A stretch of 64,000 bases of DNA from Cryptomeria japonica (Eukaryota; Streptophyta; Pinopsida; Cupressales; Cupressaceae): positions 374,234,518-374,298,517 of the forward strand of contig NC_081407.1 of NCBI RefSeq assembly GCF_030272615.1. The letters run 5' to 3'. This document shows positions 21,829 through 34,257 of this stretch, piece by piece. A program made the position numbers and the translations under genes. The notes beneath the pieces are model-generated. The model was not told the DNA's origin. It did no database searches and saw only the letters and a list, made by a program, of their open reading frames with translations. Each line of letters starts with the position of its first letter. The first letter of the stretch is position 1.

Positions 21829-24764
21829 ACCCGGATAAGATTCCTTGACATAATCTACTACAAACTCTCCATATATAGCCTCACCATCCCTCATCCAATC
21901 AAACTGAATACTTGTACTACTTAAACTTTCATATGCATCCTAGGAATCAAACTAGAATTTAGCATGTTTCCTGTCTCCTATTTTCCAAGTTAAATGATCC
22001 ACAACAATGTGTCTGCATTCCCTCAAAAACTTCGATATTGTAGATCCACCATTGGATTTTTTACACGTGAGAATTCTGCTAGGATCGTCGTTGTCCAAAT
22101 ACTTTTTTTTGCATAAGTTTACACCAAATCTTGTCTTGAGATCTATACATCTTCCATATGAGTTTCGCCCCCAAAGCCAGGTTCTGCATTTCCATGCATC
22201 TCAACCCCACCCCAGCCATTTGATTTTGATTTGTACACCAAATCCCAATTGAGAAGTGGGATTTTCTTTACTTGATTAGCTCCTTCCCATAGAAAATTCC
22301 TGAAGAAGCTTTCCAAATCCTATAAAGCCTTGTTGGATAGTTTGAAAACTGACATGGCATATATGGGCATTGCCGCCAAAATAGATTTGATAAGTTGTAA
22401 TCTTCCTAGTAATGAAAGCCATTTATGTTTGCATATTTTTGTCTTATTCCTACATTTCAAAATTAGATCTTCCCATAATTCTAACCTTGGCACACCAGAG
22501 AACAACAAAACCCCCAGATATTTAGCTCGCAACTTACCAACCTGCCAACCCAATTAATTCACAATTCTCCTCTGAGTAACCATCCTTGTATTGAAGAAAA
22601 ATAGTTTTTCTTCTTCACATTAATATATTACCCAGCTGATGACACATACAAATCCAATGCTTCCTTGATCACCACGGCCTCCCTGACTGTGGCCTCACCA
22701 AACAACATTGTGTCATCCATGAATTGGGAGTCTATAATAGGAGTCAACTCTTCATGAATTGATATCCCTTTCCATACCGCCTCCTCTCTTAATTTAGCTA
22801 TATGTCTGCTCAAGGACTTGGCCATTAGGACAAATAGGAAAGGTGGCATTAGATCACCTTGTCTTAATCCATTGCAGCTCTTGAAAAACCCGTAGAGTGC
22901 ACCATTGACTTCTATAGAAAAATGAGGGGTGTATATGAAGAATTCGATTGTTCTAATCCAATTATTCTCAAAACCCATTCTTCCCAAAACTCCTAATAAA
23001 AAATCCCACCGCACTTTGTCATATGCCCTAGGTATATCGAGCTTTACAATCATTTCCTTTTTTCTTTTAGTGACAATGGAATGAATGGTTTCAGATGCAA
23101 GAATAATACTATCTACTATCTCTCTCCCTAGAATGAAGCCATTTTGCTCTAGTGAAATTAGCTTTGGTAATAATCTCTTTATTTTATTTGCAATGGCCTT
23201 AGTTATTATCTTATATACTGTTTTGCATAGAGTAATGGGCCTTATGGTTATCATAGTATTGTTGATTTCCTTGACAAATTTCCCTTATGTTCTTACCTTC
23301 TCAATAATTTTACAAGATCTGTCTTGATGAATTCCCAACAATTCGGATAAAATATTGTTGGAAAGCCATCTGCCCCTAGTGCTTTATCTAGATTAAGGCC
23401 AAACACTATAGCCCTAACCTCCTCCTCTGTAAAGGGCATCATTAACATCAAATTGTCTTCATGTGTTATCAACCTGGGAATATTATTCAACATCCGCTCT
23501 CTGAGATTTTAGTCAGTCCTCTCTTCTGAGTTCAATATTTTCTCAAAGAATTCCACAGTTACCTGTCTAATGCTTTCTCTATCTTTTAAACAAGTACCTT
23601 GTCCCAAGTTAATTTTACTAATCAAATTTTGTGCCCTCCTTGCTTTAACTAAGGCATGAAAAAATTTCCTATTTTTGTCTCCTTCATTGATCCACAACTC
23701 TTTGGCTTTATCTCTCCAGTAGATTTCTTCTCTAGCTAAAACTTCTGACAACATTTCTTTTAGCCCCTTCTCCTTACTAAAATATTTTGCATTCATGCCC
23801 TCTACAAATGCTTTCATGTTTAGGGCTTCCAATTCTCCTTCTAATAGTTCTTTTTTCAAAAAAATGTTCTTAAAAACTACTTTGTTCCACACTCTAAGAT
23901 GATACTTAATGAATGAAATCTTAAAAAAGAAATGTTAACTAGGCATACCTCCAACATAGTTGCATTGATTCCACAATTCTTCTAATTGCTCCCTTAATGT
24001 ATTGTCTCTCCACCACATATTTTGGAACTTGAAATAGCCACTACCACCATGGATTACTCCATCTATGTCCAACTATACTAGGTAATGATATGAGATGTTG
24101 AATGGCAATGTTTTCAAATATATTTGGATCCCTTCCTATATCCAATAATTTCCAATCAAGAACCTATCCAATTGCTCTGAAATGCTGGATAAACCTTTCC
24201 TTCTATTGGTCCAAGTGAACCATCCTTCTGACAGTTTACAATCAATTGCCTCTATTTTCTGCATAAAATCCTTGAAGTCTAACATTTATTTTGTAATTTT
24301 GTTTGCTCCCCCATTATTTTTAGTAAGATCAAGTATTGCGTTGAAATTGCTTCCCAAAATTACTTTTTTATTACCATTGGCTAGTAATTCCTAGTATATC
24401 TCTTCCCATAGGTTCCTTTTTTCCTAGGATTGAGTGGGCCCATATATATTCCACAGATCGAAGTCAAACTATTTAATTTTACTACTCACCTCGCATGATA
24501 TCCTATTGCTCCCTTCTTTTAGGATTTTCACATCAATAGAAATCAAATTCCAAAGTACCCCCAAGCCATCAACCCGACCAATAGCTGGATGAAAAAACCA
24601 TTCCATTCTCTACAATAACTCGCAAACCTATCTCCCTCATCCTTACTACATTTCATTTCCTAAAGCATTAAAATGTCACATACTAATTTTCCCAGATGTC
24701 ATTTTAACATTCGACACTTGTCAGGGGTTGTTATGCCCCTGACATTCCATGTTAAGATCTTCAT
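21829..24764 (-). pseudogene. LINE ORF2: endonuclease and reverse transcriptase
   Basis: The minus-strand ATG at 24764 starts MKILTWNVRG, the opening of AP-type endonucleases of plant L1 elements; the endonuclease is broken by stops between 24720 and 23950. At 23892-23509 follows the pre-RT block (WRDKAKELWINEGDKNRKFFH). RT at 23254-22628 has EQNGFI, KLDIPRAYDKV, GLRQGDLMPPFLF and catalytic FMDD at about 22712-22723 (FADD is more usual). The post-RT block with KWLSLLGRLQLIKSIL lies at 22553-22320. The ORF is interrupted at 21828 by the chromovirus and resumes at 13924. At least three frame changes and many stops are present. Confidence 0.92.
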
Positions 24765-24784
24765 TGTTTCCCAAGGGAGATCTC

Positions 24785-25580
24785 TGTTAGGATTCCCACA
24801 AATACTGAGGGGGGGGGGTGAATCAGTATCTAACCAGTTATTGGAATTTCTTATCTTAAAACATGCAGAACATATTATAACAGTGTATCAGTATGCAAGA
24901 AATAATGGAATAAACAGAATTAAGAACATCCACATGAAAAGCACACCATAACACAATGATTTAACGAGGAAACCCGATGTGGGAAAAAACTCGGTGGGAT
25001 TTGTGACCCACAATATTATCTTACTGGCCAATAAGAGAATATTACTTACAATAGGGGGCCTGCACATGCAGGAAGGCCACTTGCCTAGAGCTCACTGCTC
25101 AATGGGAAGTCTCACTGACTTACAATGTGGATTATACAAATCCAATATCTTGTACTGCTTTACAATAGCATCTTCAATGCCAGATTCAATACCGATTTCT
25201 GCTCTGTTCTTTACATATACCCCTTAACCTATATTTCGCATAATAGGTCTGCCTAATTTCACCTCATCATATTTTTCTACCTCTTACAAAATGTCCTATA
25301 ATGACTTCTTATATATATAAGTCATTTTACAATGATATTGAGTCGGCTTACAAAGTTTATTAAATAATAAACAAAATATATTATAACAAAATCTTGTCGG
25401 CCTTTGTGCCAGTATACTTCCTTTCTCTGTGTTGGTGTCGGTGTTCTGAGTGCCGGTGTAGAGTGTGTTCTACTGATGCCGGTGAAGTGTCTTGCTAGTG
25501 CCATAGGATTGTAAGGTTGCCATCAATGACAAAACTTTCAATCATCTTCAATGTCTCATTAGAGTGTCCATATGCCAACA
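24785..25580 (-). repeat. Solo LTR of a copia-like family (796 bp)
   Basis: In minus orientation it begins TGTTGGCATATGG and ends CCTAACA. A perfect 5-bp duplication ATCTC flanks it (24780-24784 and 25581-25585). Inside are the same U5 landmarks as the other copia-like LTRs here: a G/C homopolymer next to GATTCA and CAGT, and a GAGCAGTGAGCTCTAGGC block. No internal region remains, so this is the product of LTR-LTR recombination. It sits between LINE ORF1 and ORF2. Confidence 0.93.
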
Positions 25581-25585
25581 ATCTC

Positions 25586-26644
25586 GGCTCCCTTGGTACT
25601 TCTCCTTTTAAGAAAATCTAAGACACTAAGAAAACCCTTCTCTGTAGCCTCCTCTTCCCTCTTGGTCTTATTTGATTTATTTCCCCTACTTAATTTTGTT
25701 TTGTCCATGCAAACTATCATCGATTGTCCAATACTTCTTCTGTCTGTTATCCCCAATTCATCCCCTTCTGATTCCACATCACACATCTTCTCTTTCTCAG
25801 AATGTACATCTTGATCAATAATAACCCCGTTATCCAATGATTCAACAATATTACTCTATGCTACCACCTTCACAGGAGTGGCATGGTGTTTGTCCTCCAC
25901 TTTTTTATATTCAATGCATAGCTCATTCCCACAATTTTCATGGATGTCATTCTATTTTGGCCTCCATTCTTTCTTTTCTTTCTTTGGGATCTTGCAACTA
26001 CTTGTTGAGTGATTCCATTTTTGACAATTCAGACAAAATAATTTCTCCTCCTCAATCTCTACTGATTGAATCCATTCCATCCCCTATGCACAAAGCCTGA
26101 CCTTTGATAGAATTCTTTTGACCGCAACAAATTGCAATCTCGCATATAAATAAGAGTCGCCTTGTGCACTATCCATCAGTGTGCCAAGAGATCTTCCAAT
26201 CTTTTAATGCTTCCTCTGTCCAATACTCCATCATTAAATTATTTAACCAAATCCACACTAGTTTATCATAGGGGTCTATTTTAAGTGGATTGAAATTTTT
26301 GTGTCATTGTTGGATGTACAAGGGTTTTGCATACATTGACCAGATACCCCCCTCCAAAACTTTTTGTCGCTCTTCTTCAGATGCAAAAATAACTATAAAA
26401 AACCCTTTGGGAAATAATTTAGTGATCTGAGGAGTCTACCAAGTATCCTCAATCCATTTTCAAATCTTCTTGTGATCTGTTCTGGCCCCAATAAACCTAC
26501 AATAATAGCTAGATCCTTGAGAAACTCCATATCCTCTTCGATTTCCTCAGAGACATCGATGGTTTCAATATACTTGTGATCGTCGCATGTGTGCTTCTTG
26601 CCCTCCCTATCATTTACAACTACTTCAACTTCCGAATTCTTCAT
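25586..26644 (-). pseudogene. LINE ORF1 (DUF4283-like plus zinc knuckle)
   Basis: ORF1 proteins bind LINE RNA. The ATG at 26644 opens an acidic N-terminus, followed by a segment like DUF4283 (RRFENGLRILGRLLRSLNYFPKGFL). In shifted frames downstream a CCHC knuckle, CLNCQKWNHSTSSC, is visible near 26035-25990, followed by a basic and then an acidic tail to about 25590. Several stops and at least one shift are present. The order knuckle after DUF4283 and position upstream of an endonuclease/RT ORF support the call. Confidence 0.78.
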
Positions 26645-26981
26645 GCCCTGTGAATTTTTTCACTACCCCTTTCGCTCCATTTTTTTCTTATAAATCCCTA
26701 TAATTGGTTTTATTATCTATCAAATTAAGAGGTTATTTTTAGCCCTAATTTTAAATTTGAATTTTTATCTCCTACTGGGTAATTTTAATTTTAAATTAAG
26801 AGGTTGTTTTAGCAAAGCCCTAATTTTAAAAGCAGATTGCATCTTTTGAATCAATTTGTTCATTTAATTGAGTAATAATTTTTCCTATAATTTTGCATTA
26901 TTCAATTACTTTGCAACTTAGATTCTAAAATTTAAAATTCAATTTTCAAACTTCAAATTTTTAATTTCCCTCCCTTAGTGT
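26645..26981 (+). other. AT-rich junction between LINE 5' side and GAG-A leader
   Basis: No gene is seen. A short direct repeat (AAATTAAGAGGTT plus CCCTAATTTTAAA) occurs near 26722 and 26790. From about 26930 the sequence resembles the last part of the GAG-B leader before its gag ATG. The exact junction between the LINE and GAG-A, and any 5' LTR of GAG-A, could not be located. Confidence 0.5.
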
Positions 26982-29090
26982 ATGATTTTTACTACTATTA
27001 GTCCAACCTACAATATCCATGTGAGAAGAAGTTGTAGAATTAAGGCTTCCCAAGGTTTAATTACTGAAGAGATGGAGCCTAATCTAGTTAACTTTTTCAA
27101 TGAGGATATTGGTGATTCTTTTAATCCTACAAATGTCCCCGTCTATCCTCATTCTTTAGATAATTCTCATGACGTGAAGGAATCACTAACTAGGGTTTTC
27201 ATTGACCAATTGGAGAAGATTGACAATCAATTTGAAAATCTTCAACAATGGATGAGTCGACAATACCCATAAAGTGAAGCTCTCCCATTGACTGAAGGAT
27301 TAAAAAGAATGGTTCAAAGTGATAAACTTGTTATTGATATCTTGTGCAGTATTACTCATATTGTTGATTATAACATTATGCCCATGAAGAGTTGTGCTAA
27401 AGCCCTAGGTTATACACAACCTCCTAGCCAAGTGAATCATTCCATTCCTTTGACTACTCCAATGGCTAGTGTTCCCACATTTACATCAAACATCATGGCT
27501 ATCTCTACACAAAATGTCATACCTATGAATGCTAGTCAAGGGGGAAACTCTTATTTTTGTATTCCTCCTACCATGAGTATTCCATGTCTTACCCAATCCT
27601 CTCCTATACCTACAAATGTTAAACACTCCTACCATAAGTCTTCCATTTTTAACCCAATCCTCTCCAATACCTAGCTATCATAATGTTCCACCTCCTTATT
27701 CTCAACCCCCACCTTCCTATAACAATATCCGTCCTTATTCTCAATCCCTTCCTTAATTCAACAATTTTACCCCTCTTCAATCCAACATGTCTAATTTCAA
27801 TCCTTCTACCAAAGCTACCATTAATAATCTAGCTCAAGCAGTGTCATCTTTACAACAATAAATAGCTTCTAAGAATCAATCTAAGTATAATGTACCCACA
27901 TTTGATGTAGCGATCCCATTATCCAATGACATTGTCTGAGATTTCCCTCCTAAACATGTTGAAATCCCTCAATTGGAGCTTTATAATGGAAAAGGTGTTC
28001 TCTTCACTCATGTTAAAACATTTAAAACTTTGTGTAGTGACTTTGCTCATGACCAAAGATTGTTGGCAAAATTGTTTACTGGAACATTAAGGGATTAATA
28101 TTTGCAATGGTATTTTTATTTTCCTCCTTATTCTATTACTTCATTTCAATAATTGGCTAAAGATTTTATTCAACAATTTCACAATAATATTGGTCCTAAG
28201 ATCACATTGACCGATTTGATGCATTGTAAGCAAGGTGTGAAAGAAAAAGTTGATTTTATTGGTAGATATAAGCATTTGTATTCTCAAATTTCTTTTCATG
28301 TGCTTCATCAATATATTAAAAAGATTTTTATTATTAATTTACAAAAGAATATTAGGGATAAACTTCTCTTGTCTAAGTTTACTTCCTTTACGTAATTGTG
28401 CACAGTACTTCACAACTATCATCTTACTATGAGTCAATTGGAACAATCATCCTTTTTAATGGCTCCAAGTAATAAGGGTGAAAGTTCTCAACCACCTTTT
28501 GTGAATTTAAAACCGAATAAGGGATTCATAAAATTCAATGACAACAACAACACTCAAGTAGCAGCCACAACAGGTGTGTCTCCTTTGTCCAAATACTTTA
28601 GAAAATAATTTAGTTGGACTCTTAATGAATCTTTGCATAGTACTCTATCTCAATTGTTACAAAGGAATGTGTTGAAACTTCCCCCTATCAAACCAATTGA
28701 TCCATCAAAGATATCCTCACCTTACATTGATTCTAAATCCTTTTGCCAATACCATCGTCAACCCAGTCATGACACTAAAAAGTGTTATTCATTGAGAAGT
28801 AATATTCAAGACTTGATTGATAACAATATCATATATGTGGCTGGTGTGAATAATAAAGGAAACAAATCAGTAGCTCCTCCTGATCAAAACCTTAAATTTT
28901 CATTGATCCTGTATCTTCCCATTCCACTAATGTGATTGAAACCTATCATCTTTCCTTCTCTCCCAATGATGTTGGCCTTGAGTCTAATAATGTGGTGAAC
29001 CTTATATATCAAAAATAACCTCCTAAGGACATGCATTACATTTGATCCTAGTGATACTATTGAAGGACCTAATGGCCCATTATATATAAC
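26982..29090 (+). pseudogene. gag: GAG-A gag
   Basis: The start MIFTTISPTY aligns with the start of GAG-B gag. An N-terminal region rich in Ser, Thr and Pro is followed from about 27950 by the gag fold (LYNGKGV, FAHDQRLLAKLF, LTDLMHCKQGVKEKV, LLSKFTSF). A zinc-knuckle-like segment CQYHRQPSHDTKKC lies near 28741-28785, with CxxH...H...C spacing as in plant gypsy gag. The frame is 0 up to about 27674 and 1 from 28153 on, with many stops. It is more decayed than the GAG-B copy. Confidence 0.82.
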
Positions 29091-29562
29091 TATGAAAATC
29101 AAAGGCATGCCTTCTTTAGGAGTTCTTATTGATCCAACTTGCATGGTTAATGTGATAACTGAAGAATTCATTTAAACTTTGCAATTGCATCAAGTGATAT
29201 ATGATGATACCGATGTGGTAGTTAAAGTTTTTGATAGCTTCTCTTGTCCTGCTATTGGATCTATCACACTTCCTATTGATGTTAGCACTAAATGCTTAGA
29301 TGTTAAATTTTCTATCATTCCTACATCCGATCAATTTTATGTGAAGTTGGGACATCATTATCTCTCTTCCATGAAAGTGATCACTTCTACTATTCATAAG
29401 TGTTTGAAATTTCCTCATAATGATAAAATCATAATTGTTAATCGTAGTATATATCAACCTACGGTGAGGCGTGAAGATGTTTGTCTTGATTATTTTTTGT
29501 CCAAACAATTCCAACCTCTTCAACCAAGAAGTGATTATCTCCTTAAATCATATCAAAAATGA
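29091..29562 (+). pseudogene. GAG-A protease-like domain with altered active site
   Basis: The domain keeps a retropepsin-like layout: VLIDPTCMVNVITEEF at about 29122-29169, a central SITLPIDV strand, and KLGHHYLSS where active proteases have LGRPWL. The catalytic triplet D-[ST]-G is replaced by D-P-T (Asp codon at 29131). GAG-B has D-P-S at the same place, so the change is ancestral. A TAA at about 29173 breaks the frame. A binding or structural role instead of catalysis is an inference. Confidence 0.7.
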
Positions 29563-29640
29563 AAAAATGAGATGATTTTGTCATTGAGAAAACCTAGAAA
29601 TCCAACACTTAGCATTCCTCTTGATGATCATATACCTCTT

Positions 29641-29850
29641 CTTAAAGATAAGATTATTCTTCCTCCTAAGGAAAGAAATAATCTTCTTACCAAAGAGAAA
29701 TCTATTTCTTCTCCTAAGGATAAGACTATCTTTCCTCTTAAAAAAATAAATATTCCTTTTCCTAAGGAAGAATCTATTCCTTCTCCTAAGGACGAGTCCA
29801 CTCTTCCTCCCAAGGATAGAAATGCTCCTCCTCCCAAGTGTCAAGCTCTT
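29641..29850 (+). repeat. Coding minisatellite of about 24 bp (8 residues)
   Basis: About eight degenerate copies of an 8-residue unit of the type I-P-x-P-K-[DE]-x-x (for example IPSPKDES, TLPPKDRN, ISSPKDKT). GAG-B has at most one or two such units at the same place. Confidence 0.7.
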
Positions 29851-30163
29851 CCTCCTAAGCCTAAATCTAAGGATAGACATATCATTCCTTCTAAAGGTAG
29901 ACCTATTCCTCCTCCTCGAGATGGACCCGATTTTCTTCCTACACCTCCCATTCCTCCTTTATATGGTGTGGTTCTGCCTCCTACATATTACAAAGAGAAG
30001 CAATTGACCTCTCTTATTGTTCAACCTAAAAGACCTCAACTCATTCATCCTTCCTTAAAATAAGAAAAAAATCCTATACCTGATGAACCTAAACCTTCAC
30101 AACCTTCAGCTAAAACTAAATGAAACTATTGTGCAAGAGAACGTTGATGGAGACATTGTGCTC

Positions 30164-31173
30164 TGTTGATTCCAAATATTGTCCTAGAAATTTAGACACA
30201 TTTACTTAACTTAATGGTTCAATTCTCTATATCACATAGTTACTAACTCATTAAAAGAAATTCATTTACTTATCAACCCAAGAACGTATAGCTTGCAATA
30301 GGTCTGCACTATATGTGCACCAAGAGACTCATGAGGAATTCTATTTTAACTTGAAGATACTGACGAGATTAACAAAAATCATGAAATTATAATGTTACTT
30401 TGCTAACATTAATCTAGTCTATTACATGTGAAACCTATATCTTCATATAGAAAATGAACTGACTAGCTAGTAACATAACACTTTGTTTTCACTTGGCTAC
30501 AGGAACAAACATAGAATGGAGTTTTTGTGGTTGCAGGATAGTCAACTGAGAGAATTAAGAAAGAGAAATTAACTTACCTAATAAGGCAATGAGGATGAAA
30601 TTCTCCCCTAGTGGGCCCCCTTGGATGATCTTTTGGAATCTTAACCAGAACTAAGAATTATAATATTATCATTGATATATTAATTTCTTGACAGTACTGA
30701 TGATGGAAACAAAATCTCTTACTTTATTCAAATTGTAAAACAGAGCACACTAAATTCTAAAAGATAAAAATTGCATCACACAATTGTCTCAACTTCAACT
30801 AGAAGTCTTTTAATGACATTAGTTACTGGCTTGACTAGTTCACCAAATTCCATCTGATCGTGATTACAACTCCACGAAACAACAATAGATGTCCCTTGTT
30901 GACTTAGTCTCACTTACTAGTTGCATACACCAAGGTTAACATGCACAACATACATATGCATAATATTACCTTTAAACAACATTCAATCAAGCATTCCCAC
31001 ATTATTAATATAGATTTTTTATATCATTTATAAGGTTGTCTAGTAGATAACAAAGTTCATAAGTCAAACACAAAAAGGCTTATATCTATCATGACCACAA
31101 TGTCTGAATCATGAAATGACAGTTTTAAGTCGATGAAGAGTTTATATAAAAAGACCAAAAATGTGACTCATCA
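30164..31173. repeat. Solo-LTR-like insertion (1010 bp) in GAG-A
   Basis: It starts TGTTGA and ends TCATCA, and is flanked by a perfect 5-bp duplication TGCTC (30159-30163 and 31174-31178). The flanks joined without the insert align base for base in length with GAG-B near 46597-46620. AT-rich, without coding sequence. TG...CA ends plus a 5-bp duplication indicate an LTR-type insertion; orientation and family are unknown. Confidence 0.75.
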
Positions 31174-31450
31174 TGCTCGAGCTCATGAACTTTCTTCCCA
31201 AACCATTTCTTCTTCTAAAAGACCAACTATTGACATAATTCCATTTTCTCCTAATGAAGAGGGTCAACCTAATACTCCAAGATGCAAAATGGTTAAAACA
31301 AATGATGGTTCAAGTTTTACTCCTATAATAGCTCCTATTTTTGTTAAGATTGATGAAGAAATAGGTGAGAATATTGTTAATGATGAAAATGTTGATCCTA
31401 ATATTTCTGATGATGAATATGTTGATGTTGATAGTGATTTATCTAAATAA

Positions 31451-31648
31451 TTTTCAAAAGCATTAATCCTAGATCCTAGTAACAGACAAAATGACTCATC
31501 ATTAGAGAATGGTCCTTGTTTGGAACTGGTGATAGCTCCATTTTTCATGCTTGATGTGGCTCCTCTTAGGTTTTTTCCACCTTCCTGAAATAATTATGAG
31601 CGAGACTGGGGGCGGATGACATGCTTGATTAGCTTCATTAGCACCATA

Positions 31649-31744
<96 letters not shown>

Positions 31745-32438
31745 TGTGACCTTCTTCTATTTGTTGTCCCTAGTTTTGTCTACTTGAGGATGATGCAAAG
31801 CGTTGAGATGACTTTTGGTCTCTTCCATGTTGACTCAAAAGACACGTGTTCCCTTCTTCCATGGTGGTTTCCTTTCTTTTGGGGATGAGAATAATTCTTT
31901 GTATAATATATACATGAGATACATGAGTTATCATAAAAAGCACACTGACTCCAAAGTTGGGTGAAACCACCTCATTTTTTGTGTTTAGTGATCATTATCC
32001 TTTGATTTGTCCTCTCTTGGGGGCTAAATTATTGTGATAGCATGCTTGTCTTTTTGGGTGTATCCTACCTTAAAGCAATTGCTCCTGATAAGGCATGTGC
32101 AATCACTTTAACGTGGGGGCATACTCTCCACTCAATGATTCTCTCTCTTGCATATCTTGATACTTAAAATTACTTAGATTTTTCGTTGTAATTGTTGGTA
32201 TTTTTCTTTTCATGACTCATAGTAAGCGAACCTTACTAGTTGTAGTCATGGTTCTCTCTTTCTCTCTCTCATGATATTCCCTTTTAACTTTTCATTGAAG
32301 TTGTGAGATCCTAAAGTCCACTAGGGGCTTGGTGTATCTTGCCTCCTTGATGACTTGGTGAAAGTCTTTCAATGTGAACCCTTTGTACTTTACCAAGAGT
32401 ATGATTGACTTCATACTCCCGCTAAAGTGGGGGCTAAA
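31451..32438 (+). other. GAG-A 3' untranslated region with polypurine tract
   Basis: No ORF is supported. The region parallels 47063-47806 of GAG-B, including the TTGACTCAAAAGACAC and GGGGGCTAAAT blocks. It ends in the polypurine tract TAAAGTGGGGGCTAAA (about 32423-32438), directly before the LTR. Confidence 0.75.
31651..31741 (+). repeat. (CT)n microsatellite, about 45 units
   Basis: An uninterrupted CT run. At the same position GAG-B has only a short, impure pyrimidine stretch (near 47081-47095), so the array expanded after the copies separated. It generates a meaningless Ser-Leu reading frame. Confidence 0.97.
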
Positions 32439-33438
32439 TATACCATTCTAAAATTTCACCCCTTGCAATTTTTGACCACATTTGGGTCTTCACCTTGGTG
32501 TTTGTGCCCCTTGGCTTGATTGAAGACCTGATTATTCTCATATACATCATAAACATAAAAAAAAATTATTTTTCCCTTGTCATACACCTTAATCCTAGCC
32601 TAAAATAGGGTAGGACTAGGGCATGGCACTCTGGTCTTCACTAAGACCAAGGTGTGGTGCCATGGTCCCCCCTAAAATGGGGACCCTCAAAACCCTTTTT
32701 CCCATTTCAAATTTGAGTGGCATTCCCCTCTCTATGTCAGCTCATGTTGGAAAATTAGTCAATTCACCCGACAGGAAAGTATATAAAGAGGATTTCTCCT
32801 CTCATTTGAGGATCATGAAAAATAAAGAAACATTCAAGCATTCAAGAGAAATTGAGAATCTTCAATCTTCCTTAGAGCCTTAGAGAAACAATAAAGTAAA
32901 TATTCAAGCATTTAAGTGGAGATCTACATCTTATTTCATGAAACCCTAATTCCATGTGGAGGAAAACAAAACTTCACAAGGAGGTATAATTATTTCATTT
33001 TCAGTCATAATTAAACATCTCCCTCAAAAGGAGAACATTTCCTTTCAATCATTTCAATAACATCTATCTCAATTTCAAGATTAATTGCAAAATCAGGGTT
33101 TGACCAAAGGCAAGCCCATATTCCCAACCTATTTCCCTTTCTTTTTGTGTGCATGAAATAGGTGAGCAGTTGTACTTCTGGAAATAAGCTTCAGACACAG
33201 AGACAAAATAATCCTTTTTCATGTGCACAAAATTCAAATGATCATGTTGCCGCATCACAGTCCCTACTTTTTTGGGGCATTTTTGTAGGGTAGATCCGAA
33301 TCAGATTATATTACTCAGATCCAGGTGCATGACAAAATCCCAAACCTATAGCTTTGTATTTTCTCAGTTTTGTCTTCAATTTCAGCATGTTACCCTAAAT
33401 CAACATTTCAACTTACAAAAGAGGGAAAAATACATAAT
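32439..33438 (+). repeat. GAG-A 3' LTR, left part
   Basis: It starts TATACC after the polypurine tract, where the GAG-B LTR has TGTAGC, so the terminal TG has mutated to TA. Homology with the GAG-B LTRs is visible at the TTTGGGTCTTCAC block, the TATA box (TATATAAA at 32780-32787), CATTCAAGCATTCAAG, and GGGTTTGACC...AAGGCAA. It is interrupted after 33438 by element CC-A; ATAAT (33434-33438) is the left target duplication. Confidence 0.85.
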
Positions 33439-34257
33439 TGTTAGGTCCAACAAGGAAAGATAATGTACTGAGAGAGGAGGGGTGAATCAGTACTTCAAAA
33501 CTTTTCTTCAAAAACAATCTTACTGATAAACATAAACTGTGTATAGTTGATCTCATAATATATAATGTTAAAACATAATCATAGAAATAACATCCATACA
33601 CATTTCACTCCATAACACAAAGATTTTGGTTATGCAGAAACTCTTGGTTAGAGAGAAAAACTGCGGTGGGGATGGCACCCACAACTTGACTACTGCAATA
33701 ATAAAGGTTGCTTGGTTAGAGCTACATGTTTAGCTATTTCTGGTAGCTTACCCTATTAGGAGTATCAAGATCTTTAGATCTACCTTGCTAAAGGATTTTA
33801 CAAACACTTTTACAAAATGTTGTACTTGGTTAAAGGATTTACAATTTATAGACTTTGTTAGAGTCTTTTACCCTGTTAAAGGTTTCTAACACAACTCAAA
33901 ATAATTCAATCAAAATCTTTACAAAATATCTGCAACTTTACATCTGAAATGTTATAGCAGACTTTATGTGCTCAATATGAAATTACCATGCTCATAGCAT
34001 ATCTCAGTAATTGATAGATCAACTTGGTGACCTCTTCTATATACTCTGTCCCTTAAACTATTTTCTAAAAATCTTCTTGGTGACCTCTGAATATCTCTGT
34101 TCAATCATCACATCTTAACTTCTCTCAAGATTTTATTTTTCAAGTCATCATCTTCCCTCTACATGTTAGATACTCAAATCACTCTGTATATATAGATCTC
34201 TAAGGTGGTGATCTTGTTCATTCATCGATCATACAAACATGTTTTATTGAATGAATA
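33439..34257 (-). repeat. CC-A 3' LTR, segment 1
   Basis: It matches 54791 onward of the 5' LTR, starting TGTTAGGTCCAACAAGG on the plus strand. It stops at 34257, where the copia element is inserted after GAATA (34253-34257). Confidence 0.92.

Larger units (their letters stand above)
13337..26644 (-). mobile_element. Plant L1-type LINE, split by three LTR insertions
   Basis: The LINE reads right to left: ORF1 (25586-26644), ORF2 endonuclease and RT (21829-24764) and the ORF2 zinc-finger end (13337-13929). Gaps are explained by a solo LTR at 24785-25580 between the ORFs and a chromovirus at 13930-21823 inside ORF2. The extreme 3' end was cut by the Tat element at 13336. A DUF4283-like plus CCHC ORF1 together with endonuclease, RT and zf-RVT is the design of plant L1 elements. 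All parts carry stops or shifts, so it was inactive. Confidence 0.9.
29572..31450 (+). pseudogene. GAG-A C-terminal Pro/Lys-rich and acidic region, split by a 1-kb insertion
   Basis: Codons 29572-30063 are a Pro/Lys-rich tail with 8-residue repeats, ending in a block (PPIPPLYGVVLPP) shared with GAG-B. After an insertion at 30164-31173 the reading continues, now one frame later as expected for 1015 added bases, and encodes the acidic end (DEEIGENIVNDENVDPNISDDEYVDVDSDLS) to TAA at 31450. The ATG at 31133 lies inside the insertion and is not a real start. No function is assigned. Confidence 0.7.

Noticed and set aside
31616-31888. Ser-Leu repeat ORF on the plus strand
   Set aside because: It is the (CT)n microsatellite inside the GAG-A 3' untranslated region.
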